In this document: in pieces, positions 9,028 to 17,774 of the stretch | How positions within the stretch are numbered: position 1 is the first letter of the stretch | Layout: each line of letters begins with the position of its first letter | Assembly: GCF_002797895.1 (NCBI RefSeq) | Contig: NZ_PGES01000001.1 | Coordinates: 4,464,001 to 4,528,000, forward strand | DNA from: Janthinobacterium sp. 67 | Lineage (GTDB): Bacteria > Pseudomonadota > Gammaproteobacteria > Burkholderiales > Burkholderiaceae_D | Reading direction: 5' to 3' | Length of the DNA: 64,000 nucleotides | Translations under genes and position numbers: made by a program | Notes under the pieces: generated by a model | What the model was told of the DNA's origin: nothing | What the model saw: the letters and a program-made list of their open reading frames with translations, nothing else | The model's database searches: none

Positions 9028-9903
9028 TCACTGGTGCTGGTTATAGAACGACGCTTCGCCTTCCGGACGCGTCTTGAAGCGTTTATGGGTCCAGAAATAC
9101 TCGGCCGGCGCTTCGCGCACGCGCTCCTCGATGAACTCGTTCATGCGGCGCGTGGCGGCCGTGATGTCGTCGCCCGGATAATCGTCCCACGCCGGATAGT
9201 ATGTCACTTGCCAGCCCTGGTAGTTGGGCAGGAAGGTGGCGATGACGGGAATCACCTGCGCCTTGGCGGCCAGCGCCAGGCGCGCCGTGGCCGTCAGGGT
9301 GGCGGCGGGCACGCCGAAGAAGGGCACGAATTCCGCATCCTTCTCGCCGAAATCCATGTCCGGCAGCATGAAGTACGGCAAGCCGTCGCGCAGCGCGCGC
9401 AAAATCGTCTTGATGCCGTCCTGGCGCGTAAACAGCTTGGGCGGCTTGAAGCGGGAACGGCCGTTGCGCAAGGCCTGGTCGAAGGCGGCATTCTTTTGCT
9501 GCACGTACATCGACGAAGCGGAAATTTCCATGGCCGTGGCGGCGCCCGCCACGTCGAGGCAGACGAAATGCGGACACAGCAAAATCGTGGGCTTGGCCGC
9601 GATCTGCTGGCCCGGGAAGGCCGGCACTTTTTTGATCAGGCGGTTCAGGCGCGCTTCCGACGACCACCACAGGATGCTGCGCTCCCACACGCTGCGTGAA
9701 TACGCCTGGAAATGCTGGCGCGCCAGCGCCACGCGCTGGGCTTCCGTCAGTTCCGGCATGCACAGGCGCAGATTCGTCAGGGCGATTCTGCGCCGCGTGG
9801 GCATGGCGATGAACAGCACGCTGCCGACGGCCACGCCGAAGCGGCCGAGGATGGGTAAGGGCAGCCAGTGCAGCAGCCACATGAAGGCGATCAGCAGTCT
9901 CAT
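9028..9903 (-). CDS. LpxL/HtrB-family lipid A biosynthesis acyltransferase (second of a tandem pair)
   Basis: A membrane-anchored acyltransferase that adds a secondary acyl chain to lipid A precursors at the inner leaflet. It has 291 residues with one N-terminal hydrophobic segment and the catalytic HX4D motif at His112-Asp117 (PHFVCLD). [19 protein letters not shown] is the typical glycine/phenylalanine-rich acceptor-side region. Its ATG overlaps the stop of the upstream paralogue by four bases (ATGA), so the pair is translationally coupled. Which acyl position or chain it handles cannot be assigned from sequence; family membership is secure. Confidence 0.92.
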   Translation of the reverse strand: MRLLIAFMWLLHWLPLPILGRFGVAVGSVLFIAMPTRRRIALTNLRLCMPELTEAQRVALARQHFQAYSRSVWERSILWWSSEARLNRLIKKVPAFPGQQIAAKPTILLCPHFVCLDVAGAATAMEISASSMYVQQKNAAFDQALRNGRSRFKPPKLFTRQDGIKTILRALRDGLPYFMLPDMDFGEKDAEFVPFFGVPAATLTATARLALAAKAQVIPVIATFLPNYQGWQVTYYPAWDDYPGDDITAATRRMNEFIEERVREAPAEYFWTHKRFKTRPEGEASFYNQHQ

Positions 9904-10769
9904 GCCGGCTCCTTGGCGGCATCGGCGCCGGCGGATGTCGGCGGCGGTGCGCCGCGCGGCACTTTATAGCGGTTGTAGCTCCACAAATATTGCGCGGGGC
10001 TGCGCGCGATCAATTGCTCCATGGCCGCATTGATGGTGCGCGCCTGCTCGGCCGAAGTGCTGTCGAGCGACTCGGTAAACGGCACGAAATGCACGACGTA
10101 GCCGCGCCCGCCAGGCAGGCGTTCCGCGTAGGTGATGATGACTTCGGCGCCGCCCATCTGCGCCAGCTTGGCGGGCAGGGTCATGGTGTAGGCGGGACGG
10201 CCGAAGAAATCGGCCCACACGCCTTCACCCTCTTGCGGCACCTGGTCGGGCAGCAGGCCGATCGGTTGTCCCTTTTTCAGGCATTTGGCAAAGATGCGCA
10301 CGCCCGACATGTTCGCTGGCGCCAGCATCAGGTTTTCGCGCGCGCGCGCTCCTTCGATCAGCGGTTTGAGGGCGGCGCGCTTGGGCGGGCGGTACATCAC
10401 GGTGAGCGGCGTGCGCAGCGCGATCTGCTGGGCGACGATTTCAAAGCAGCCCAGGTGCGGTGTCAGGAAGACAATACCGCGGCCATGCTGCAGCGCTTTT
10501 TCCACCAGTTCCCAGTTTTCCACCGTTGCATGGCGCGCCACGCGCTCGGCCGGCGCGCACCAGATGAAGGGCAACTCCAGCACGCTCTTGCCCGCTTCGG
10601 CCACGGCCGTGTGCAAGTGTTGCGAAAACCCCGCACCTTGCATGTTCTCGCGCATGCGGCGGCGGTAGGACGGCGAAATGGCGTAAATCACCCAGCCGAG
10701 CACAGCGCCCAGGCCATGCAGGACGGGCAGGGGAAAGATCGATAAGAAGCGGAAAATTGGGACTAACAT
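9900..10769 (-). CDS. LpxL/LpxM-family lipid A biosynthesis acyltransferase (first of a tandem pair)
   Basis: A 289-residue paralogue of the next gene, with an N-terminal membrane segment and an HX4E form of the catalytic motif (His105-Glu110, PHLGCFE). MYRPPKRAALKPLIEGAR and LPDQVPQEGEGVWADFFG are family signatures. The ATG at 10769 is preferred because upstream sequence has no family similarity. The HX4E and HX4D difference between the two proteins suggests they act on different acylation steps (inference). The gene is divergent from metK, with about 190 bp between them. Confidence 0.91.
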   Translation of the reverse strand: MLVPIFRFLSIFPLPVLHGLGAVLGWVIYAISPSYRRRMRENMQGAGFSQHLHTAVAEAGKSVLELPFIWCAPAERVARHATVENWELVEKALQHGRGIVFLTPHLGCFEIVAQQIALRTPLTVMYRPPKRAALKPLIEGARARENLMLAPANMSGVRIFAKCLKKGQPIGLLPDQVPQEGEGVWADFFGRPAYTMTLPAKLAQMGGAEVIITYAERLPGGRGYVVHFVPFTESLDSTSAEQARTINAAMEQLIARSPAQYLWSYNRYKVPRGAPPPTSAGADAAKEPA

Positions 10770-10867
10770 GTATAAGCGGTTTCCAGGAATGGCGTGTTGC
10801 CGTGCCAAAATTTTTTAAGAAGCGTAAAATACCACGTATGCAGTAACCGCTGAGTTAATAGACAACT

Positions 10868-10926
10868 TGCGATGCGGAATATAAATCTCGCTAAAGCGTC
10901 GCAGGCAAAATCCTCTTTACTGCGAC
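10868..10926 (+). promoter_or_regulatory. Candidate structured leader of metK with alternative hairpins
   Basis: Within the 5' leader, TGCGATGC (10868-10875) can pair with GCGTCGCA (10896-10903), eight pairs with one G-U. The same central segment, GTCGCAG (10898-10904), can instead pair perfectly with CTGCGAC (10920-10926). The two stems exclude each other, an arrangement typical of RNA switches. The second stem ends about 20 nt before the metK Shine-Dalgarno sequence. I do not recognise it as a known SAM riboswitch class; it may be chance. Confidence 0.4.
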
Positions 10927-10957
10927 AGAACATTCACATAGTAAACAGGAGCTTGCA

Positions 10958-12124
10958 ATGTCAAACGACTATCTCTTCACTTCCGAATCCGTTTCGGAAG
11001 GCCATCCCGACAAGGTTGCCGATCAAATTTCCGACGCCATCCTTGACGCCATCCTGACCCAGGATCCAGCCGCCCGCGTGGCTGCCGAAACCCTGTGCAA
11101 CACGGGTCTGGTGGTGCTGGCTGGCGAGATTACCACCCACGCCAATGTGGATTATATTCAAGTTGCGCGCGAAACCATCAAACGCATCGGCTACGACAAC
11201 ACGGAATACGGCATCGACTACAAGGGTTGCGCCGTGCTGGTGGCCTACGACAAGCAGTCGCCGGACATCGCGCAAGGCGTCGATGAAGGTGCGGGTATTG
11301 ACCTGGATCAAGGCGCTGGCGACCAGGGCCTGATGTTCGGCTACGCTTGCGATGAAACGGCCGAGCTGATGCCTGCCGCCATCCACTACGCGCACCGCCT
11401 GGTCGAGCGCCAGTCGCAGCTGCGCAAGGATGGCCGTTTGCCATGGCTGCGTCCGGATGCGAAATCGCAAGTGACCCTGCGCTACGTCGATGGCCGCCCC
11501 GTCGGCGTGCACACGGTCGTGCTGTCGACCCAGCATGCGCCGGAAATCTCGCATTCGCAGATCGAAGAAGCCGTCATCGAAGAAATCATCAAGCCCATCC
11601 TGCCGCGCGAATGGCTGACCGAGACCAAATTCCTCGTCAACCCGACGGGCCGTTTCGTCATCGGCGGTCCGCAAGGCGATTGCGGCTTGACCGGCCGCAA
11701 GATCATCGTCGACACCTACGGCGGCGCAGCCCCGCACGGCGGCGGCGCGTTCTCGGGCAAGGACCCGTCGAAAGTCGACCGTTCGGCAGCCTATGCGGCC
11801 CGTTACGTGGCGAAAAACATCGTCGCGGCCGGTCTGGCGCGCCAATGCCAGGTGCAGGTCAGCTACGCCATCGGCGTGGCCAAGCCGATCAACATCACCG
11901 TCTACACGGAAGGCACGGGCGTGATTCCGGATACGGAAATCGCCAAGCTGGTGCTGGCGCACTTCGACTTGCGTCCAAAAGGCATCGTGCAAATGCTCGA
12001 CCTGCTGCGCCCGATCTACCAGAAGAGCGCCGCCTACGGTCATTTCGGCCGCGAAGAGCCGGAATTCACGTGGGAGCGTACGGACAAGGTCGCCCTGCTG
12101 CGCGACGCCGCCGGCCTGAAGTAA
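10958..12124 (+). CDS. metK: S-adenosylmethionine synthetase (methionine adenosyltransferase)
   Basis: MetK makes S-adenosylmethionine from methionine and ATP in the cytoplasm. The product is 388 residues, the normal length. The ATP/Mg site GHPDK (His16, Asp18) is present, as are the SAM synthetase signatures [12 protein letters not shown] and [16 protein letters not shown]. The ATG at 10958 has an AGGAGC ribosome-binding site nine bases upstream. A Rho-independent terminator follows at 12144-12180, after which comes the SAH riboswitch of ahcY, so the two genes are separately regulated steps of the activated methyl cycle. Confidence 0.98.
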   Translation: MSNDYLFTSESVSEGHPDKVADQISDAILDAILTQDPAARVAAETLCNTGLVVLAGEITTHANVDYIQVARETIKRIGYDNTEYGIDYKGCAVLVAYDKQSPDIAQGVDEGAGIDLDQGAGDQGLMFGYACDETAELMPAAIHYAHRLVERQSQLRKDGRLPWLRPDAKSQVTLRYVDGRPVGVHTVVLSTQHAPEISHSQIEEAVIEEIIKPILPREWLTETKFLVNPTGRFVIGGPQGDCGLTGRKIIVDTYGGAAPHGGGAFSGKDPSKVDRSAAYAARYVAKNIVAAGLARQCQVQVSYAIGVAKPINITVYTEGTGVIPDTEIAKLVLAHFDLRPKGIVQMLDLLRPIYQKSAAYGHFGREEPEFTWERTDKVALLRDAAGLK

Positions 12125-12143
12125 TCTAGTTCGACTTGCAAGA

Positions 12144-12180
12144 AAAGCGCCCCGGCCTGCTGGCTGCGGGCGCTTTTTTT
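12144..12180 (+). terminator. Rho-independent terminator of metK
   Basis: AAGCGCCC pairs with GGGCGCTT around a 14-base loop, followed by a run of seven T. It starts about 20 nt after the metK stop. Confidence 0.85.
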
Positions 12181-12249
12181 ATGTGTTGTTACATGGCAAT
12201 GTATGGCGAACAAGCTGGCGCACCGGCCTTGACAATGTTAAAATCCCCC

Positions 12250-12312
12250 GTCCGAGGAGCGTTGCGACGAAGAAATTCGCCAGGCTCGGAATATCCTGCA
12301 ACCGCGCTCACG
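12250..12312 (+). promoter_or_regulatory. S-adenosylhomocysteine (SAH) riboswitch controlling ahcY
   Basis: The conserved SAH riboswitch core is recognisable: CCGAGGAGCGTTGCGAC, then CCAGGCTCGG, then GCAACCGCGCTCA. P1 forms between TCCGAG (12251-12256) and CTCGGA (12285-12290). GAGCG (12257-12261) and TTGC (12262-12265) pair with CGCTC (12305-12309) and GCAA (12298-12301), giving the long-range helix and pseudoknot of the class. It sits just before the ahcY ribosome-binding site. The class is known to switch on ahcY when SAH accumulates. Confidence 0.93.
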
Positions 12313-12340
12313 TACCTTTTTCAACTGAAAGGAGGGCGTG

Positions 12341-13765
12341 ATGAACGCCGTACTCAAATCGCAACACGACTACACCATCGCCGATATCACCTTGGCCGCA
12401 TGGGGCGACAAAGAAATCAAGATTGCTGAAACGGAAATGCCTGGCCTGATGGCCATCCGCGAAGAATTCGCGGCAGCGCAGCCTCTGAAAGGCGCGCGCA
12501 TCACCGGTTCCATCCACATGACCATCCAGACCGCCGTGCTGATCCAGACCCTGGAAGCACTGGGCGCGCAAGTGCGTTGGGCATCGTGCAACATTTACTC
12601 GACGCAAGACCACGCCGCCGCCGCCATCGCTGCGGCCGGTACGCCTGTGTTCGCCGTCAAGGGCGAGTCCTTGGACGACTACTGGGAATACACGCACCGC
12701 ATCTTCGAATGGCCGAACGTGGACGGCAAGGCTGTCTACTCGAACATGATCCTCGACGATGGCGGCGACGCTACCCTGCTGCTGCACCTGGGCGTGCGCG
12801 CGGAAACCGACCTGTCGGTGCTGGCCAATCCGGGTTCGGACGAAGAAATCTGCCTGTTCAATTCGATCAAGAAACACTTGCTGGCCGATCCGACCTGGTA
12901 TTCGAAGCGTCTGCCGGAAATCCTGGGCGTGACCGAAGAAACGACGACCGGCGTGCACCGTCTGTATCAGATGCACAAGGAAGGCAAGCTGGCTTTCCCT
13001 GCGATCAACGTGAACGATTCCGTCACGAAATCGAAGTTCGACAACCTGTATGGCTGCCGCGAATCCTTGGTCGACGGCATCAAGCGCGCCACCGACGTGA
13101 TGATCGCCGGCAAAGTGGCCGTCATCGCCGGTTACGGTGATGTCGGCAAGGGTTCGGCCCAAGCCATGCGCGCCCTGTCGGCGCAAGTGTGGGTGACGGA
13201 AGTCGATCCGATCTGCGCACTGCAGGCGGCGATGGAAGGCTACCGCGTGGTGACCATGGATTACGCCTGCGAACACGGCGACATCTTTGTCACTTGCACG
13301 GGCAACTATCACATCCTCACGCACGATCACCTGACGCGCATGAAAGACCAGGCCATCGTCTGCAACATTGGTCACTTCGACAATGAAATCGACGTCGCTT
13401 CGCTGAAGCAATACGAGTGGGAAAACATCAAGCCGCAAGTCGACCACATCATCTTCCCGTCGGGCCGCCGCATCATCCTGCTGGCCGAAGGCCGCCTGGT
13501 CAACCTCGGTTGCGGCACGGGCCACCCGTCGTACGTGATGAGCTCGTCGTTCGCCAACCAGACGATCGCCCAGATCGAACTGTACGCAAACACGGCCAAC
13601 TACCCGGTCGGCGTGTACACCCTGCCTAAACACCTGGACGAAAAAGTCGCCCGTTTGCAACTCAAAAAGTTGAATGCGCAGCTGACGGAACTGACGCAAG
13701 AGCAAGCCGACTACATCGGCGTGCGCACGGAAGGTCCATACAAGCCAGAGCACTACCGCTATTAA
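12341..13765 (+). CDS. ahcY: Adenosylhomocysteinase
   Basis: AhcY hydrolyses S-adenosylhomocysteine to adenosine and homocysteine, removing product inhibition of methyltransferases. The product is 474 residues. The NAD-binding motif GYGDVG lies at about 264-269, and the substrate region [18 protein letters not shown] near the N-terminus and the C-terminal [11 protein letters not shown] are family hallmarks. The ATG at 12341 follows a strong AAAGGAGGG site; an in-frame GTG directly before it is less likely. It is preceded by a SAH riboswitch and followed by a long palindromic element, a small membrane protein gene and metF. Confidence 0.98.
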   Translation: MNAVLKSQHDYTIADITLAAWGDKEIKIAETEMPGLMAIREEFAAAQPLKGARITGSIHMTIQTAVLIQTLEALGAQVRWASCNIYSTQDHAAAAIAAAGTPVFAVKGESLDDYWEYTHRIFEWPNVDGKAVYSNMILDDGGDATLLLHLGVRAETDLSVLANPGSDEEICLFNSIKKHLLADPTWYSKRLPEILGVTEETTTGVHRLYQMHKEGKLAFPAINVNDSVTKSKFDNLYGCRESLVDGIKRATDVMIAGKVAVIAGYGDVGKGSAQAMRALSAQVWVTEVDPICALQAAMEGYRVVTMDYACEHGDIFVTCTGNYHILTHDHLTRMKDQAIVCNIGHFDNEIDVASLKQYEWENIKPQVDHIIFPSGRRIILLAEGRLVNLGCGTGHPSYVMSSSFANQTIAQIELYANTANYPVGVYTLPKHLDEKVARLQLKKLNAQLTELTQEQADYIGVRTEGPYKPEHYRY

Positions 13766-13769
13766 GATG

Positions 13770-13887
13770 GTTGCCTCATGAACCTACTGCGCGGCGCGGG
13801 GCGCAGCCGGCGATGCTCGCTGTACCTTCGTACAGCTGCGCTTCTCGGCCACGCCGCGCATCCGCTCGCTACGGTTCCTGAGGCAAC
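13770..13887. repeat. Long imperfect palindrome (cruciform-forming intergenic element) behind ahcY
   Basis: Nested inverted repeats fill most of the gap between ahcY and the next gene. GTTGCCTCATGAACC (13770-13784) matches GGTTCCTGAGGCAAC (13873-13887) with one mismatch. TGCGCGGCG (13788-13796) matches CGCCGCGCA (13852-13860) perfectly. GCTGTAC and GTACAGC (13819-13836) form a perfect inner hairpin. It may be a palindromic intergenic repeat family or a transcript-end structure. A further small hairpin (GCCGGC twice) lies at 13912-13927. Confidence 0.75.
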
Positions 13888-13953
13888 AAGACTGATCGGT
13901 ATATCTTTTGTGCCGGCTATTGCCGGCCTGACTTTCTTTGACAGGCTAGAGAA

Positions 13954-14310
13954 ATGCGCTTGCTACTGATTTGGTTTATCAATGCGGCAGCCCTGTTTGC
14001 CGTCCCCTACCTGATGCATTCGGTGACGATGAGCAGCGGCTGGACCGCGCTGCTGGCCGCTGCCGTGCTGGGGCTGGTCAATGCGCTGATCCGTCCTTTG
14101 CTGATCTTGCTGACCCTGCCCGTGACGTTCTTGTCGCTGGGCCTGTTCATTCTGATCATCAACGGCTTCATGTTCTGGCTGGTGGCGCAAATAATCGATG
14201 GTTTCCATGTCGCCAGTTTCTGGTCGGCCGTGGGTGGTGCATTGCTGTACAGCGTCATTTCCTGGGCCCTGTCGACCTTACTTTTGAGTAATGACGATGG
14301 AAAAGCATAA
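13954..14310 (+). CDS. Phage holin family (PF04020-type) four-helix membrane protein
   Basis: A 118-residue inner-membrane protein with four predicted hydrophobic helices (about residues 3-22, 28-52, 55-80 and 88-110). Sequence style (ALIRPLLILLTLPVTFLSLGL) matches the small proteins annotated as phage holin family. Such genes commonly sit between ahcY and metF in betaproteobacteria, and a lysis role is not implied. Function is unknown. Its 3' end overlaps the start of metF by 20 bp, so the two are translationally coupled. The ATG at 13954 has a weak GAGA site. Confidence 0.82.
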   Translation: MRLLLIWFINAAALFAVPYLMHSVTMSSGWTALLAAAVLGLVNALIRPLLILLTLPVTFLSLGLFILIINGFMFWLVAQIIDGFHVASFWSAVGGALLYSVISWALSTLLLSNDDGKA

Positions 14311-15127
14311 TTTCAGTATTGAGTTTTTCCCGCCGAAAACCCCGGAAGGGGCGGAAAAGCTGCGCGCCACGCGTGTCAAGTTGTCTGAGTTGCATCCAAA
14401 GTATTTCTCGGTGACCTTTGGCGCCGGCGGCACCACGCAGCAGGGTACCCTGGACACCGTACGCGAGATCCTGGCGGCCGGCGAACAGGCCGCACCGCAT
14501 CTGTCTTGCGTCGGCGGTTCGCGCGAATCGATCCGCGCCGTGCTGGCCGACTTCAAGGCGGCCGGCGTGCAGCGTATCGTGGCTTTGCGCGGCGATTTGC
14601 CCAGCGGCTATGGCGCTTCGGGCGAGTTCCGTTACGCCAACGAGCTGGTGGAATTCATCCGCGCCGAGACGGGCGACCATTTCCATATCGAAGTGGCCGC
14701 CTATCCGGAAGTGCACCCGCAAGCCCGTTCGCCGCAGGACGACCTGAATGCGTTCGCGCGCAAGGTGCAGGCTGGCGCGAATGCCGCCATCACCCAGTAC
14801 TTCTACAATGCCGACGCGTATTTCCAGTTTGTCGAGCAGACGCAGAAGATGGGCATCAACGTGCCCATCGTGGCCGGCATCATGCCGATCACGAACTACA
14901 CGCAGCTGATGCGCTTTTCGGACATGTGCGGCGCGGAAATTCCACGCTGGGTGCGTCTGAAACTGGCCAGCTTCGGCGACGACAGCGCATCCATCAAGGC
15001 CTTCGGCCTCGACGTGGTGACGGGCTTGTGCGAACGCCTGCTGGAAGGCGGCGCGCCAGGTTTGCATTTCTATAGCATGAACCAGGCGGCCGCCACGACG
15101 GCCCTGTGGCAGCGCCTGGTGAAATAA
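14291..15127 (+). CDS. metF: 5,10-methylenetetrahydrofolate reductase
   Basis: MetF is the FAD enzyme that reduces methylene-THF to methyl-THF, supplying the methyl group for methionine synthesis. The product is 278 residues, slightly shorter than E. coli MetF. The start region FSIEFFPPKT holds the conserved catalytic Glu. GAGGTTQQGTLDTV and ALRGDLPSGYG are folate/flavin-site signatures. The ATG at 14291 overlaps the end of the membrane protein gene; a second in-frame ATG lies at 14297. With metK and ahcY it completes a local set for SAM turnover and methyl supply. It faces the folate cyclo-ligase gene, with 14 bp between the stops. Confidence 0.97.
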   Translation: MTMEKHNFSIEFFPPKTPEGAEKLRATRVKLSELHPKYFSVTFGAGGTTQQGTLDTVREILAAGEQAAPHLSCVGGSRESIRAVLADFKAAGVQRIVALRGDLPSGYGASGEFRYANELVEFIRAETGDHFHIEVAAYPEVHPQARSPQDDLNAFARKVQAGANAAITQYFYNADAYFQFVEQTQKMGINVPIVAGIMPITNYTQLMRFSDMCGAEIPRWVRLKLASFGDDSASIKAFGLDVVTGLCERLLEGGAPGLHFYSMNQAAATTALWQRLVK

Positions 15128-15141
15128 ACCGTCCTGACTCG

Positions 15142-15741
15142 TCAGTACAGATCGCCCTCGGTCACGACGTGATCGAGGGCGATGTCGTATTCGCCATTGG
15201 GAAAGCTGGCCGCCAGGCAGGCGTAGGCGATCCCGAGCGTGCGCGGACGCGGCGTGGCAGCCAGGGTACGGTCGTAATACCCGCCGCCATAGCCGAGCCG
15301 GAAGCGTTCCTCATTGAATCCCAGGCAGGGCACGAGCAGGGTGGCGGGCGCCGGACGCAGGCGCAAACGGGCCGGCACGGCCACGCCCATGCCATCCTTG
15401 ACCATGGGCTCGCCCGGCGTCCAGGCGGAAAAGGCCAGCGGCGCATGCTTTTCCAGCACCACGGGCAGGCTTAATTGCACGCCGCGCGCGGCCAGTTGGG
15501 CATAGGCATCGTGCAAGTCCGGCTCGCCATGCAGGGGCCAGTACACGCCCAGTTCCTTGACGTTTTCCTGCGCGCACCAGTCCAGCAGGCGCTGCGCGAT
15601 GGCCGCATCCCACCCCGCGCGCGTGGCGTCGGGCAGGGCGCGCCGGGCCGCCAGCAGGGCTTTGCGCAAGCCGGCTTTTTCCTGTGGCGCAATGGGTGGC
15701 CGTGTAGCCGGATCGCATGTTATTCTAGGGTCGCTATTCAT
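15142..15741 (-). CDS. 5-formyltetrahydrofolate cyclo-ligase
   Basis: This enzyme converts 5-formyl-THF to 5,10-methenyl-THF using ATP, returning a folate storage form to the one-carbon pool. It has 199 residues. The family signature is clear near the C-terminus: LVPCLGFNEERFRLGYGGGY followed by DR. The start at 15741 gives a longer N-terminal tail than usual, with the domain itself beginning near KAGLRKALLAARRAL. It is convergent with metF, and both belong to folate one-carbon metabolism. The E. coli counterpart is ygfA/fau. Confidence 0.93.
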   Translation of the reverse strand: MNSDPRITCDPATRPPIAPQEKAGLRKALLAARRALPDATRAGWDAAIAQRLLDWCAQENVKELGVYWPLHGEPDLHDAYAQLAARGVQLSLPVVLEKHAPLAFSAWTPGEPMVKDGMGVAVPARLRLRPAPATLLVPCLGFNEERFRLGYGGGYYDRTLAATPRPRTLGIAYACLAASFPNGEYDIALDHVVTEGDLY

Positions 15742-15773
15742 ATCACCATCAAGTTAAGATTGAGAGTCGTACA

Positions 15774-17762
15774 TTGATTTCCCCACTGAAATGGATTGCC
15801 GGCACGATGCTGTGTGTTGCATCGGCCTTGTCTCCTCTGGCCGCCCTGGCCCAGGTTTCCACCACCATATCCCCAGCCGCTCCCGACACGCGCAGCGAGG
15901 ACGATGCCTTCCTGCTGCTGCGCGACGCCGCGCGCAAGGATGACGTCGAAAAAGCCGACTTTTATGCGGGGCGCCTGACGAATTACCAGATTCCATCATA
16001 TGTTGACTATTATCGGCTGAAACCGCGCATCAAACTGCTGACCGAGGCGCAATTTCGCGATTACCTGAACCGCTACAAGGGCAGCGCCATCGCCGACCGT
16101 TTCCGCAACGACTGGCTGCTGGAACTGGGCCGCAAGCGCGACTGGGTCGTGTTTGATGAGCAATATCCGCAATTCGCCCTCGACGACGATACCCAGCTCA
16201 AGTGCTACGCGCTGATGTCGCGCGCGGCCAAGGGCCAGAACGTGGCCGCCGAGGCGCGCAACCTGCTGGTGTCGCCGCCCGGCTATGGCGAAGCGTGTGG
16301 CAGCCTGATCGCGACATTGGCGCAAAACGGCCAGTTCGACACGAACGACCTGTGGGCGCAGATCCGCCTGGCGGGCCAGACCAACGCCACGGGCCCGGCG
16401 CGCCGCATCGCGCTGCTGCTGGGCGCCTCCGACGCGAAGATGGCGCAAGCGATCGACTTGCCGGCGCTGGTGCTGGCCAAGGGCGCGGGCGCCAGCCGTG
16501 CCGACCACGAGATGTATCTGGTGGCCGTTGGCCGCATGGCGAAAAGCACCTTGAAACTGGGCGTCGTCGCCTTGCAAAAGGCCAGTGCGCAGCTGACGGC
16601 GCAGGAACAGGCCATCGGCTGGGCCAGCCTGGCGCTGCAAGCGTCGTATGCGCTGGCGCCGGAAGCGTTCGAATATTGGCAAAAGACTAATGGTGCGCCG
16701 CTGACCCTGGAACAGATGCAATGGAAGGCGCGTATCGCCTTGCGCGAAGGTAACTGGCCTGTGGTGAAGTCCAGCATCCAGGCCATGCCGGCCTCCCTGC
16801 GCACCGATCCTACCTGGGTGTACTGGCTGGCGCGCGCGCAGCAGGCGGAAACGCCGGGCCGTCCGAACGCGCAGGCGGACGCCCTGTACCGCACGATCAG
16901 CGATCAATCGAATTTCTATGGTTTGCTGGCCAATGAAGAACTGGGCAACCACCTGGTGCTGCCGCCGCCGGGCCAGCCCATCACGCCGGCGGAAATCGCC
17001 GCCATGGCCGCCAATCCGGGTCTGCAGCGGGCCTTGAAATTTTTTAACATGCGCTTGCGCTTCGAAGGCACGCGCGAATGGAACTGGGAATTGCGTTCGA
17101 TGACGGACCGCCAGCATCTGGCGGCCGCGGAATTTGCGCGCCAGAACAATGTGCTCGACCGCATGGTCAACACCTCGGACCGCACGCGCCTGGAAGTGGA
17201 CTATACGCAGCGCTACCCGACGCCGCACGACGACGTCATGCACCCGGCCACGCAAACCCTGGGTCTCGACAAAGCCTGGGTGTATGGCCTGATCCGCCAG
17301 GAATCGCGCTTCATCATGGATGCCCAGTCGCACGTGGGCGCGTCCGGCCTGATGCAGGTGATGCCGTCGACGGCCCGTTATGTCGCCAAGAAGATCGGCC
17401 TCACCGATTTCGTCACGGAAACCTTAAGCGACGTGCGCACCAACGTCTTGCTGGGCACGAACTACCTGAACATGGTGCTTGGCGGCCTTGACGGTTCGCA
17501 AGTGCTGGCCAGCGCCGCCTACAACGCGGGACCGGGGCGCTTGCGCATCTGGCGCGCCACCATGACCCGTCCGCTGGAAGGCGCCGTCTTCGCTGAAACG
17601 ATTCCATATACGGAAACGCGCGGCTACGTGAAAAACGTGATGGCCAACGCCACGTATTACGCGGCCCTGTTCGAGAAGAGCCCGCAGTCGCTGAAGGCGC
17701 GCCTGGGTACCGTGGGACCGAAAAACAGCGCTGTTTCTGCCGATTTGCCATCATCCAACTAA
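15774..17762 (+). CDS. Soluble lytic murein transglycosylase (Slt70-like)
   Basis: A periplasmic enzyme that cleaves peptidoglycan to 1,6-anhydro-muropeptides. It has 662 residues with an N-terminal signal peptide ending near Ala-Gln27, an alpha-helical superhelical U/L-like domain to about residue 480, and a C-terminal SLT lysozyme-like domain. The catalytic glutamate is Glu510 (GLIRQESRF), with the companion motifs GASGLMQVMPSTA and AAYNAGPGR. The start is TTG at 15774 with GAGAG upstream; it gives a proper signal peptide, whereas the next ATG (15807) removes its charged n-region. A GST gene follows 12 bp downstream. Confidence 0.93.
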   Translation: MISPLKWIAGTMLCVASALSPLAALAQVSTTISPAAPDTRSEDDAFLLLRDAARKDDVEKADFYAGRLTNYQIPSYVDYYRLKPRIKLLTEAQFRDYLNRYKGSAIADRFRNDWLLELGRKRDWVVFDEQYPQFALDDDTQLKCYALMSRAAKGQNVAAEARNLLVSPPGYGEACGSLIATLAQNGQFDTNDLWAQIRLAGQTNATGPARRIALLLGASDAKMAQAIDLPALVLAKGAGASRADHEMYLVAVGRMAKSTLKLGVVALQKASAQLTAQEQAIGWASLALQASYALAPEAFEYWQKTNGAPLTLEQMQWKARIALREGNWPVVKSSIQAMPASLRTDPTWVYWLARAQQAETPGRPNAQADALYRTISDQSNFYGLLANEELGNHLVLPPPGQPITPAEIAAMAANPGLQRALKFFNMRLRFEGTREWNWELRSMTDRQHLAAAEFARQNNVLDRMVNTSDRTRLEVDYTQRYPTPHDDVMHPATQTLGLDKAWVYGLIRQESRFIMDAQSHVGASGLMQVMPSTARYVAKKIGLTDFVTETLSDVRTNVLLGTNYLNMVLGGLDGSQVLASAAYNAGPGRLRIWRATMTRPLEGAVFAETIPYTETRGYVKNVMANATYYAALFEKSPQSLKARLGTVGPKNSAVSADLPSSN

Positions 17763-17774
17763 AGCTACCCGACC

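Noticed and set aside
9028..10769. Assigning lpxL and lpxM names to the two acyltransferases
   Set aside because: The HX4D/E motifs prove the family, but acyl position cannot be decided without enzymatic or phylogenetic data.
13954..14310. Evidence of prophage from the holin-family gene
   Set aside because: No other phage gene is near. Small PF04020-type proteins sit between ahcY and metF in many non-lysogenic betaproteobacteria.
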